Part shown: in pieces, positions 1 to 7,509 of the stretch
Position numbering within the stretch: the first letter of the stretch is position 1
How the letters are laid out: every line of letters starts with the position of its first letter
DNA from: Pseudonocardia asaccharolytica DSM 44247 = NBRC 16224
Lineage (GTDB): Bacteria; Actinomycetota; Actinomycetes; Mycobacteriales; Pseudonocardiaceae
NCBI RefSeq assembly: GCF_000423625.1
Contig: NZ_AUII01000014.1
Span: 1-64,000, forward strand
Direction of reading: 5' to 3'
Length of the DNA stretch: 64,000 nucleotides
The notes under the pieces: model-generated
Told to the model about the DNA's origin: nothing
Databases searched by the model: none
Seen by the model: the letters and a program-made list of their open reading frames with translations, nothing else
Position numbers and translations under genes: made by a program

Positions 1-124
1 TAGAACTTGACCTTGGGCTCGGTCTGATCACAGCTGCGGGTCGCTCGGCGCGCCTGAGCCGATCATGAGTGAACTCCTGGTGGGCGGTCGGTTGTCTACG
101 CCAGCCGCGCTACCAGGAGTTCAG

Positions 125-844
125 GTGCCATCTTCGCCCGTCTGCCCGTGTGTGTCATGCCCGGTCCACGATCGGGGCCCGGCCACCCCGTGCGCGGTGT
201 ACCCCGCGTCGTCGATCACCGACGCCCAATGGTCGGTACTGGAGCCGCTGCTGCCGGCACCGGGCAACACGCGGGGTCGGGGCGGACGCCCGGAGGCCCA
301 CCCCCGCCGGCTGGTGCTCGACGCGATCTTCTACCTGGTCAGGGGTGGTATCGCCTGGGCAGCGCTGCCTCACGACTTCCCGCCGCACCAGACCGTCTAC
401 GGCCTCTTCACCCGCTGGGCCCGCCAGGGCGCGTGGCAGCAGATCCACGACGCACTACGCGATCTCGTGCGGGTCCACGAGGGCCGCGACCCGCTGCCCA
501 CCGCGGCGATCATCGACTCCCAGTCGGTGCGCGGCGCGGACACCGTTCCGGGCCGCAGCCGCGGCTACGACGCCGGGAAGAAGATCAACGGCCGCAAACG
601 CCACATCGCGGTGGCCACCGGCGGGCTGCTGCTCGCGGTCGTGGTCACCATCGCCGGGGTCCAGGACCGCGACGCCGGCCACCGCCTGTTGACCGCCTTG
701 GCCAGCCGGTTCTCCAGGATCAGCCTGGTCTGGGCCGATGGCGGCTCCGCCGGACGACTGGTCGTGTGGGCCAAGAAGGTGCTGTCCCTGACCGTCGAGG
801 TGGTCAAGCGCACCGACGACGTCAAGGGCTTCAAGTGGCTGTAG
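125..844 (+). pseudogene. IS5-family transposase, 5' part (split by IS21 insertion)
   Basis: N-terminal about 237 residues of an IS5-family (IS427/ISL2-like) DDE transposase. The N-terminal helix-turn-helix-like region (ITDAQWSVLEPLLP) is followed by the DUF4096-type domain and then the first catalytic Asp in IIDSQSVRGAD and the segment KKINGRKRHIAV. I prefer the GTG at 125, because related proteins begin a few residues before the conserved Cys/His-rich leader CPCVSCPVHDRGP; an ATG at 65 is also in frame. The frame is native up to Lys at 833-835. After that it reads into the inserted IS21 end and stops at 842-844. The C-terminal part continues at 3924-4088. It cannot make a functional transposase in this state. 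Confidence 0.85.
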
Positions 845-1045
845 CACTCTGAACTGGCCCCACCGTTCTCCTCGGTTCTGGCCCCACCTGGGGCTGGCGG
901 CGGTGCGGGCGTAGCACTCGGAATTGGCCCCATCCGCGGTGATGTCGGCGGGCGACACGCCGCGGGGTTGCGCGGTGGATCGCCGGTACGGGCGGATCGT
1001 GGGTCTGTCGGTGCTCGTCCGTCCGCTCACGTCGCGGGGGTCGGG

Positions 1046-2716
1046 ATGGGGTCGAGGGTGGAGCTGTACGCGGCGATCCGGTTCGACTGGCAGCGCAACC
1101 AGATGTCGGTTCGGGGACTGGCGGACAAGTACGGGGTGCACCGGCGCACGGTGCGGGAGGCGATCGACTCGCCGATACCGCCGCCGCGCAGGAGCCCGCC
1201 GCGGCGCACCCTGGTGCTGGACACGGTGCGCGGCGCGATCGACGCGATGCTGGCCGAGGATCTGAGTGCGCCACGCAAGCAGCGGCACACCGCCAAGCGG
1301 GTCTTCGAGCGGCTCCGGGCCGAGCACCACGCGCAGGTGTCGTACTCGTATGTGGCGAAGTACGTGCACCGGCGCCGTCCACAGCTGGCGGCGGAGGCGG
1401 CGGCGCGGGACGCCGCCCGGGCCGGCGTGGTGGCCGGGTTCGTGCCCCAGTGCCACCCGCCGGGCGCGGAGGCCGAGGTCGACTTCGCCGATCTGTGGGT
1501 GCGCCTGGCGGGTGAGATGACCAAGTGTTTCCTGTTCACGCTGCGGTTGTCGCACTCGGGCAGGGCGGTGCACCGGGTGTTCGCCTCGCAGGGCCAGGAG
1601 GCGTTCCTGGAAGGGCACGTGGCTGCGTTCGAGGTCCTCGGCGGGGTCCCGTTCGACAAGATCCGCTACGACAACCTGCGGTCGGCGGTGCACCGGGTGC
1701 TGTTCGGGCGCACCCGCAGCGAGTCCGGGCGCTGGTTGGCGTTCCGCGCGCACTACGGGTTCACCGCGTTCTACTGCCTGCCCGGCAAGGACGGCGCGCA
1801 CGAGAAGGGCGGAGTGGAAGGCGACGGCGGCCGGTTCCGCCGCACCCATCTGGTTCCCGTGCCCGCCGTCGACACCCTCGCCGAGCTCAACAACCGGCTC
1901 GCCGCCGCCGACGCGAGCGAGGACGCCCGGCGCATCGACGGCCGCGCGCAGACCGTGGGCGAGGCGTTCGCGGTCGAGGCGCCGCTGCTGGTGGCGCTGC
2001 CGGCCGAGCGGTTCGACACCGCGTTGTCGCTGACCGCCCGGGTGGACCGCTACGCGAAGATCATGGTCCGGCAGTGCCAGTACTCGGTGCCGGCCCGGCT
2101 GATCGGGACGCGGGTCCGGGTCGCGCTGTCGGCCTCGGAACTGCAGGTGTTCGATGGGTCGCGGCGGGTGGCGACCCATCCCCGGCTGATCGCGCGCGGC
2201 GAGTGCCGGCTCGAGCTGGACCACTACCTGGAGATCCTGCTCGGCAAGCCCGGCGCGCTACCCGGCTCGACCGCGCTGGCCCAGGCTCGCGCCGCGGGCC
2301 GGTTCGCCGCCGCGCACGAGGCGTTCTGGGCCGCCGCCCGCGGCAAACACGGCGACGCCGCCGGCACCCGCGCCCTGATCGAGGTGCTGTTGCTGCACCG
2401 GCGGCTCCCGGAGGCCGCGGTGCTCGCCGGGATCCGCGCCGCGGTCGCGGCCGGCAGCGTGTCCGCCGACGCGGTGGCCATCGAGGCCCGCAAGCACACC
2501 ACCGCGACCGGGACGACGACCGGGACCTCGATGACACCGGCGGCGGGGGCACCGGCGGCCGGGCCGCAGCGATCGCGAGCGGCGGTGGTGACCCTGGGCG
2601 CGCGGCGCCGCGCGGCCTCGCTGTCTGGGCTGCCCGCGGACGGGCGGCCGGCGCCGTCGGTGCGCGACTACGACCAGCTGCTGGCCCACCGGACCGGACA
2701 GGAGCGCAGCTCATGA
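1046..2716 (+). CDS. istA: IS21-family transposase IstA
   Basis: 556-residue DDE transposase of the IS21 family. The N terminus carries a helix-turn-helix (MSVRGLADKYGVHRRTVREAI, about residues 16-36) for end binding, followed by the integrase-like catalytic core. The first catalytic Asp lies in EAEVDFADLWVRL, the next in KIRYDNLRSAV, and the Glu in AHEKGGVEG. The C-terminal domain is typical of IstA. The ATG at 1046 is preferred to an upstream in-frame TTG at 968, because it starts right before the family-conserved segment and has a G-rich ribosome site. It overlaps istB by 4 bp (ATGA), so the two are translationally coupled. It acts on the element ends with IstB. Confidence 0.93.
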   Translation: MGSRVELYAAIRFDWQRNQMSVRGLADKYGVHRRTVREAIDSPIPPPRRSPPRRTLVLDTVRGAIDAMLAEDLSAPRKQRHTAKRVFERLRAEHHAQVSYSYVAKYVHRRRPQLAAEAAARDAARAGVVAGFVPQCHPPGAEAEVDFADLWVRLAGEMTKCFLFTLRLSHSGRAVHRVFASQGQEAFLEGHVAAFEVLGGVPFDKIRYDNLRSAVHRVLFGRTRSESGRWLAFRAHYGFTAFYCLPGKDGAHEKGGVEGDGGRFRRTHLVPVPAVDTLAELNNRLAAADASEDARRIDGRAQTVGEAFAVEAPLLVALPAERFDTALSLTARVDRYAKIMVRQCQYSVPARLIGTRVRVALSASELQVFDGSRRVATHPRLIARGECRLELDHYLEILLGKPGALPGSTALAQARAAGRFAAAHEAFWAAARGKHGDAAGTRALIEVLLLHRRLPEAAVLAGIRAAVAAGSVSADAVAIEARKHTTATGTTTGTSMTPAAGAPAAGPQRSRAAVVTLGARRRAASLSGLPADGRPAPSVRDYDQLLAHRTGQERSS

Positions 2717-3534
2717 CCCGCCCGCCCGCCACTCGCGATGAGCTCACCGACGCCGCGGCCGACGCCGCGATCGAGCAGGCCTGCCGGATCCTGCGGCTGC
2801 CCACCATCCGCTCCCAGCACGCCCGGATCGCCGCGGCCGCCGCCCGGCAGAAGGCCGGCTACAAGGGGTTCCTGGTCGAGCTGCTGTCGATGGAGTGCGA
2901 CGAACGCGAGGACCGCCGCAAGGTGCGGTTGATCCGCGAGGCCGGGTTCCCCCGCGCCAAACGCCTGGTCGACTTCGACTTCGCCCTCAACCCGCTGGTC
3001 GATCCCGGGCTGATCCACACCCTGGCCAAGGGCGCCTGGATCCGCGCCGGCCAGCCGCTGTGTCTGATCGGTGACTCCGGCACCGGCAAGTCCCACCTGC
3101 TGATCGGGCTGGGCATCGCGGCCGCCGAGGCCGGCTACAAGGTCCGCTACGTCACCGCCGCCGCCCTGGTCAACGAGCTCGTCGAGGCCGCCGACGACAA
3201 GCACCTGTCCCGCACCATCGCCCGCTACGGCCGCGTCGACCTGCTCTGCCTCGACGAACTGGGCTACCTCGAACTCGACCGGCGCGGCGCCGAACTGCTG
3301 TTCCAGGTGTTCACCGAACGCGAGGAACGCGCCTCGATCGCGGTCGCGTCGAACTCCGCGTTCTCCGAATGGGCCCGCACCTTCACCGACCCCCGGCTCT
3401 GCGCCGCGATTGTCGACCGGATCACCTTCGAGGCCCACATCATCGAAACCGGCACCGAGTCCTACCGGCTGCGCACCACCCAGCGCACCCGCGCCAAGGC
3501 CGCCGCCCGCGACCGGGACAGGACCACCACATGA
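2713..3534 (+). CDS. istB: IS21-family helper ATPase IstB
   Basis: 273-residue AAA+ helper of IS21 transposition, related to DnaC/DnaA-like ATPases. Walker A is GDSGTGKS (about residues 120-127) and Walker B is LLCLDELGYL. The N terminus has the IstB-specific helical region with ECDEREDRRKVRLI. It selects target DNA and stimulates IstA. Its start overlaps the istA stop by 4 bp, and its own stop overlaps the start of the third gene in the same way. Length is normal for the family and no disruption is visible. Confidence 0.93.
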   Translation: MTRPPATRDELTDAAADAAIEQACRILRLPTIRSQHARIAAAAARQKAGYKGFLVELLSMECDEREDRRKVRLIREAGFPRAKRLVDFDFALNPLVDPGLIHTLAKGAWIRAGQPLCLIGDSGTGKSHLLIGLGIAAAEAGYKVRYVTAAALVNELVEAADDKHLSRTIARYGRVDLLCLDELGYLELDRRGAELLFQVFTEREERASIAVASNSAFSEWARTFTDPRLCAAIVDRITFEAHIIETGTESYRLRTTQRTRAKAAARDRDRTTT

Positions 3535-3908
3535 GCGACGATCACCTCGGCGGCGATCACGACGGCTACGACGCGGTGACCGCGCGCGACATCGCCGAGT
3601 TCCTCCACCACCTCGCCGAGCTCCGCTGCGCCCCCGACGGGCCGAACCCCGCGGACCGAGCGGCATTCCTCGCCCGCAAGGCCGAGCTGCTCACCCGCAT
3701 CGCCGCCCGCACCGCCCGCACCCGCCGCGACGCCTACGCCGAGCAAGTCCGCCAGATCGCCGCCGACGCCCGCACCGCCGCCACCCGCGCCCGCCTCGCG
3801 CTGCTGCCACAGCAGAGGGTGGGGCCAACTCCGAGGAGAACTCCCCGCGCCGAGCCAGACCAGGGTGGGGCCAGATCAGAGGAGAAGTCCGGGGCCAGTT
3901 CTGGTTGA
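3531..3908 (+). CDS. Small third protein of the IS21 element, unknown function
   Basis: 125-residue ORF that begins at an ATG overlapping the istB stop (ATGA), so it is translated as part of the istAB operon. The first 85 residues form a plausible protein: an acidic leader (MSDDHLGGDHDGYDAVTARD) and an Arg/Ala-rich helical segment. The last 40 residues run through the repeated terminal binding sites of the element and are low-complexity, so the functional part may be shorter. Small ORFs after istB occur in other actinobacterial IS21 elements, but I know no function for them. Confidence 0.55.
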   Translation: MSDDHLGGDHDGYDAVTARDIAEFLHHLAELRCAPDGPNPADRAAFLARKAELLTRIAARTARTRRDAYAEQVRQIAADARTAATRARLALLPQQRVGPTPRRTPRAEPDQGGARSEEKSGASSG

Positions 3909-3916
3909 CACAGCCA

Positions 3917-4088
3917 CTTCAAGGTCCTGCCACGCCGCTGGGTCGTCGAGCGCACCTTCGCCTGGACCAGCAAGTTCCGCCGCTGCGTGCGCGACTACGA
4001 GACCCTCCCCGCCCGCCACGAAGCCATGGTTCACATCTCCATGATCATGACCATGTCACGCCGCCTCGCCCGCACCGGCGACTGGTAG
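3917..4088 (+). pseudogene. IS5-family transposase, 3' part (split by IS21 insertion)
   Basis: Remaining C-terminal 54 codons of the transposase begun at 125. After the second copy of the target duplication (3917-3923) the native frame resumes with [18 protein letters not shown], the conserved block that carries the catalytic Glu of the DDE triad, and ends with a TAG at 4086-4088. Joining base 835 to base 3924 restores one continuous 300-residue-class transposase without frameshift. The gene was therefore intact when the IS21 element landed. Confidence 0.9.
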
Positions 4089-4109
4089 CGCGAGTTCCAA
4101 GATGCCCTC

Positions 4110-4912
4110 TTACCGGACTTCGCATCGCGGTAGCGGTGCGGATCGTCGCCGAACTCGGCGAGCACCCGGGCCCCGCGGATCACACCGAGGCCGGGTTGGC
4201 TGGTGTAGATCTCAGCATCCGGGTGCCGACCCAAACCCTCGGCCAGCACTTCCTCCAACTGAGGGAGCTGGGCGATGATCCCGGACAGCAGCCGGAGCCG
4301 GGTGCCGACGATGACCGTGTAGGCCGACTCCAACGCCGCCGGTTGCCGCAGCGCCGGGGCCCGTGGCGCGGCCTGGATCCGCTCGGCGCGGCCTCGACGT
4401 CACCCCGGCGCGACTTCTTCAGGATCGCGGCGATCTTCGACCGGGACAGCCGGGCTGCCCGGCCGAAGATCCGTGGCCCGCTCCAGCAACTCGAGGGCGT
4501 CGGGGTCGGTGAGCTCCCGACGGCCCGCGGTGATCGCATCCAGGGCGGCGGGGAAGAACTCCCGCAGCACCTGACGCAGGCGCTGAACGTGGCGGGTGCG
4601 GTCCCAGATCAGCGTCTGACGGGTCCGGGCGATCATCTTCAGGCCTTCGACCTGCGCAGAGTCCCGGCCACCGGGCGATGATGCGCGCGGTCCAGACGCA
4701 CGATCTCGGCCAGCACTGCCCCGGGCCGCGAGCCTCCCAGTTTCGGGGTCGACATCGGCCTCATCGAGGTGTTCGGCGATCATCTCGTGCAGCCGGATCA
4801 TCCCGGCCATGCCCTCGGGCAACCGGGCCCGACCCACACGCCTGCCGATGTCGCCGAGCAGCTCCACGTCGTGGTGGTCCTCGGCCCAGTCATCACCCAC
4901 GAACACCGTCAT
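4110..4912 (-). pseudogene. IS110-family transposase, decayed and truncated
   Basis: Remnant of an IS110-family DEDD transposase on the minus strand. It starts with the typical MTVFVGDDWAEDHHDVEL at 4912. After ETGRLAARG the family block that runs to KSDAGDAH is missing (about 50 residues, including catalytic acids). Reading then passes through a second frame (VLAEIVRLDRAHHRPVAG) and back to DSAQVEGLKMIARTRQTLIWD. Further frameshifts follow near 4490 and 4340. The Transposase_20 domain is recognisable as HPDAEIYTSQPGLGV and EFGDDPHRYRDAKS near 4120-4230. Similarity ends abruptly at about 4112, where the IS5-family element starts. It is non-functional. Confidence 0.85.
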
Positions 4913-5164
4913 CCGGCCTCCTGCGCGCTCTACCAGCAACAACGGCAGCTGGAGGAGACCACCGCGCCCCAATGGTCGAGTGCTCACCCGTCCGCCACGG
5001 TCACCGCCCGGGGGCACGTCATCCCATCAGCAGTCCCAGCCTCCTCGCGACCAGCGGGCGACCCTAGAACTCACAGGCTCTGGGGATGAGAGTGCTGACC
5101 CGCTGGCCGCTACCAGCGCCGAGCCTGGCACAGACCAAGCCCGACAGAGCCCATTAGGGGATGG
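4913..5164. other. Non-coding stretch: upstream region of the IS110 remnant
   Basis: About 250 bp between the IS110 transposase start and the stop of fgd. Read on the minus strand it looks like the non-coding leader usual in IS110 elements, where the long spacer upstream of the transposase also encodes the bridge RNA in members studied so far. I see no gene. I did not identify a fold that would support an intact bridge RNA. Confidence 0.35.
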
Positions 5165-6172
5165 CTAGCCGACCAGCGCCCGCAGCCGCGGCACCACGTC
5201 CTCACTGAACTGGGTCAGGAAGCGCTTCTGGTCGTGCCCCGGACCGTGGAACACGAGGTGGTTGAGCCCTGCGTCGAGGTAGGGCTTGATCAGCGCCACG
5301 GCCTCGTCCGGGTCGGAGGTCACGATCCACCGCCTGGTGACCTGCTCCATCGGCAGCTCGTCGGCGAGGCGCTCCATCTCCTCCGCGGAGCTCACCGAGT
5401 GCTTCTGTTCGGGGGTCAACGACAACGGGGCCCAGAATCGGCAGTTGTCCCGCGCGCGCCCTGGATCGCGGTCGTAGGACAGCTTGATCTCGATCATGCG
5501 GTCCACCTCCTCGACGGACCTCCCGGCCGCCTGTGTCCCCTCGGCCAGCGCCGGCATCAGCTTGTCGGTGTAAAGGTCCATCCCCTTGCCGGAGGTGCAG
5601 ATGAAGCCGTCGGCGGCGCGCCCGGCATAGCGTGCGACCAGCGGGCCCCCGGCGGCGACGTAGATCGGGATCGGCCGCTCCGGGCGGTCGTAGATGGTGG
5701 CCTCGACGGTGCGGTAGTACTGCCCCTCGAAGCTCACGCTCTGGCCGGTCCACAGCTCGCGCATCAGCTGCACCGCCTCACGCAGCCGGGCGAACCGCTC
5801 CTTGAACTCCGGCCACTCCCGGCCGGACACCGCGATCTCGTTGAGCGCCTCGCCGGTTCCGACCCCGAGCATGACCCGGTCCGGGCAGAGCAGGGCCATC
5901 GTGGCGAATGCCTGCGCGAGCACCGCCGGGTTGTACCGGAACGTCGGCGTGAGCACGCTCGTGCCCAGCTGCACCCGGCTGGTGCGCTCGCCGACCGCTG
6001 CCATCCAGGCCAGCGAGAACGGCGCGTGGCCGCCGTTGTGCCGCCACGGCAGGAAGTGATCGGAGACCACCACGCTGTCGAGCCCGACCAGTTCCGCCCG
6101 CACCGCGAACTCGACGAGCTCCCGGGGACCGAACTGCTCGGCCGAGGCCTTGTAACCGATCTTCAACGCCAC
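5165..6172 (-). CDS. fgd: F420-dependent glucose-6-phosphate dehydrogenase
   Basis: 335-residue luciferase-like (LLM) enzyme that oxidises glucose-6-phosphate to 6-phosphogluconolactone while reducing cofactor F420 to F420H2 in the cytosol. It closely resembles mycobacterial FGD1: [17 protein letters not shown] at the N terminus, [45 protein letters not shown] and [18 protein letters not shown]. The equivalents of FGD1 catalytic His40 and Trp44 are His39 and Trp43 here, the active-site Glu sits in GTGEALNE, and the phosphate-binding Lys/Arg are in TSGKG, EQKHS and VTRRWIV. It lies 34 bp after another LLM gene on the same strand, which probably uses the F420H2 it makes. No truncation is seen. 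Confidence 0.93.
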   Translation of the reverse strand: MALKIGYKASAEQFGPRELVEFAVRAELVGLDSVVVSDHFLPWRHNGGHAPFSLAWMAAVGERTSRVQLGTSVLTPTFRYNPAVLAQAFATMALLCPDRVMLGVGTGEALNEIAVSGREWPEFKERFARLREAVQLMRELWTGQSVSFEGQYYRTVEATIYDRPERPIPIYVAAGGPLVARYAGRAADGFICTSGKGMDLYTDKLMPALAEGTQAAGRSVEEVDRMIEIKLSYDRDPGRARDNCRFWAPLSLTPEQKHSVSSAEEMERLADELPMEQVTRRWIVTSDPDEAVALIKPYLDAGLNHLVFHGPGHDQKRFLTQFSEDVVPRLRALVG

Positions 6173-6206
6173 GTATCGAACCTTCCTGTCGAACCGGGCC
6201 GGGCCG

Positions 6207-7202
6207 TCATCGAGTCAGCTGCGGCAGCACGGCCTCGGACGCAAGCTCGAGCTCGGCCTCGGCCGTCGCCGCGTTCACCGGGGAGAGCACGACGCTGGTC
6301 GCGCCGGCGGTGCGCAGGTCGCGGATCCGGGCCGCCACCTCGTCCGGGTCACCCGCCACGGTGAGCTCATCGACCCACTCCTCCGGCATCACCCGCGCGA
6401 TGTGCTCGGCGCCGCCCTCGGTGAGGAACTCGGCGAGCTGGTCATTGTAACCGTACGGCGCGGTCAGCGCGTTGTGTGGCCCCACCGCGACGAGGTAGGC
6501 GGCGAGTGTCGGCCGCACGGCCGCCTTCGCGGCCCTGCTGTCCTTCGCGACGCTGAACAGCGCGAACGTGGGGATCAGATGATCGGTCCGGCCGGACTCG
6601 TGCATCCCGGACTGGATGTGCGCGGCGGCGGCCTCGAGGTACTTGCGGCCGGCGAGCACGCTCATCACCGTTCCGTCCGCGATCCGGCCGGACAGCTTCA
6701 GCGACTTCGGGCCGAGCACCCCGGTCAGGATCGGCATCTCCTCCTCCACCCGGTGGGTGGCGGCGACCGCCCGGAAGGTGAACTGCTTGCCCTCGACGTC
6801 GACCGTCTCGCCGGCCAGTAGCCTGCGGACCCCGCCCACACACTCGGTCAGCGCGGTGAGCGGAGAGGTGGCCGTCACCCCCATCTGGTCGGTCCAGATG
6901 CCCAGCCCGTGGCCGATGCCCGGCAGGAAGCGGCCGGGATGGGCACGGCCGAGTGTCGCGATCTCCATGGCGGTCACCGCCGGGTGCCGGGCGACCGAGG
7001 CGACGACCCCGAGCCCGACCTTGACGTGCCGGGTGGCGCCCAGGGCAAGGGCCGCGGCGGCGAAACCGCCGTGACAGAAATAGTCCTCGGCCACCCACAC
7101 CTCGCCGAAGCCCAGGCACTCGGCGGTCGCGGCGATCGGGCCGATCTGCTCGGGCGGTGTGGACGTCGCGATGAACACACCAACCGGCGCGGTCTCGGTC
7201 AC
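6207..7202 (-). CDS. LLM-class (F420- or flavin-dependent) oxidoreductase
   Basis: 331-residue luciferase-like TIM-barrel oxidoreductase. N-terminal [18 protein letters not shown], the conserved [18 protein letters not shown], and [14 protein letters not shown] followed by [20 protein letters not shown] resemble the family that includes methylene-H4MPT reductase and actinobacterial F420 enzymes. The substrate cannot be told from sequence. The GTG at 7202 is chosen because it has a GAGGAG ribosome site 7 bases upstream; longer in-frame extensions lack family similarity. It is the first gene of a two-gene operon with fgd (34-bp gap), which makes F420H2 the likely reductant. It is divergent from the molybdenum hydroxylase operon. 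Confidence 0.8.
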   Translation of the reverse strand: MTETAPVGVFIATSTPPEQIGPIAATAECLGFGEVWVAEDYFCHGGFAAAALALGATRHVKVGLGVVASVARHPAVTAMEIATLGRAHPGRFLPGIGHGLGIWTDQMGVTATSPLTALTECVGGVRRLLAGETVDVEGKQFTFRAVAATHRVEEEMPILTGVLGPKSLKLSGRIADGTVMSVLAGRKYLEAAAAHIQSGMHESGRTDHLIPTFALFSVAKDSRAAKAAVRPTLAAYLVAVGPHNALTAPYGYNDQLAEFLTEGGAEHIARVMPEEWVDELTVAGDPDEVAARIRDLRTAGATSVVLSPVNAATAEAELELASEAVLPQLTR

Positions 7203-7509
7203 GGGGCCTCCTCGGGACGGATGCGGTGCGGGTGCCGGACGACGCGAGGAGCGGACGGCCGGGGCAGACGGATGACGGCTGCGTCGTAGTCTCCGGCCGG
7301 CTCCGCCGAACCGACAACTGACGGACCCAACCAAGTCCGCACCGCAGTTTCTCCAGATCTGTCAATAGACAGCACGACGCGGTCCGTCGAGTCTGGCGTG
7401 CGTCGCAAGACTGATCTCGGCTCGGCCAGAGCGCCGAGTCGCCGACAGAACCGAGTCCGTTCTCGCGCGCCGGCTGGTAACGAACCGGCGTGGCCACCGG
7501 AGGCTGATC
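7203..7509. promoter_or_regulatory. Divergent promoter region with palindromes
   Basis: A 307-bp gap between the divergent LLM gene and the molybdenum hydroxylase operon, holding the promoters of both. At 7354-7372 there are two overlapping dyads in an AT-richer patch: CAGATCTG (7354-7361) and CTGTCaataGACAG (7359-7372). They are candidate operator sites, perhaps for the PucR-type regulators encoded in the cluster. That assignment is inference. No gene is seen in the gap. Confidence 0.4.

Larger units (their letters stand above)
836..3916 (+). mobile_element. IS21-family insertion sequence, complete
   Basis: A 3081-bp element that begins TGGCTGT at 836 and ends ACAGCCA at 3916, the TG...CA termini expected of IS21. 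It is flanked by a 7-bp direct repeat, CTTCAAG, at 829-835 and 3917-3923. IS21 elements typically make 4-8 bp duplications. Both ends carry repeated internal motifs of the type GTAGCACTCxGAAxTGGCCCCA: left copies near 840-862 and 911-933, with a related TGGCCCCACC at 885-894, and inverted copies of GGGGCCA near 3822-3832, 3868-3879 and 3892-3902. This matches the multiple transposase-binding sites of this family. It carries istA, istB and a third small gene. The sharp duplication and intact genes indicate a recent, possibly still active insertion. Confidence 0.92.
107..4092 (+). mobile_element. IS5-family element, interrupted by an IS21-family element
   Basis: The host element of the nested insertion. 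Its transposase gene runs from about 125 to 4088 once the inner IS21 element (836-3916) and one copy of its target duplication are removed. An 11-bp inverted repeat, CGCGCTACCAG at 106-116 and CTGGTAGCGCG at 4082-4092, brackets the coding region, with the transposase stop codon inside the right copy. I take these as candidate terminal or subterminal repeats, but the true ends may lie further out. Similarity to the IS110 transposase is lost near 4110, which suggests that the right end of this IS5 element sits at about 4092-4112. A separate 11-bp dyad, 71-81 with 112-122, lies just before the gene. The left boundary is not certain. Confidence 0.45.

Noticed and set aside
455..3666. Very long minus-strand open frames across the IS21 region
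   Set aside because: They are antisense shadows of istA and istB in high-GC codon usage, Arg/Pro/Gly-rich and without domains.
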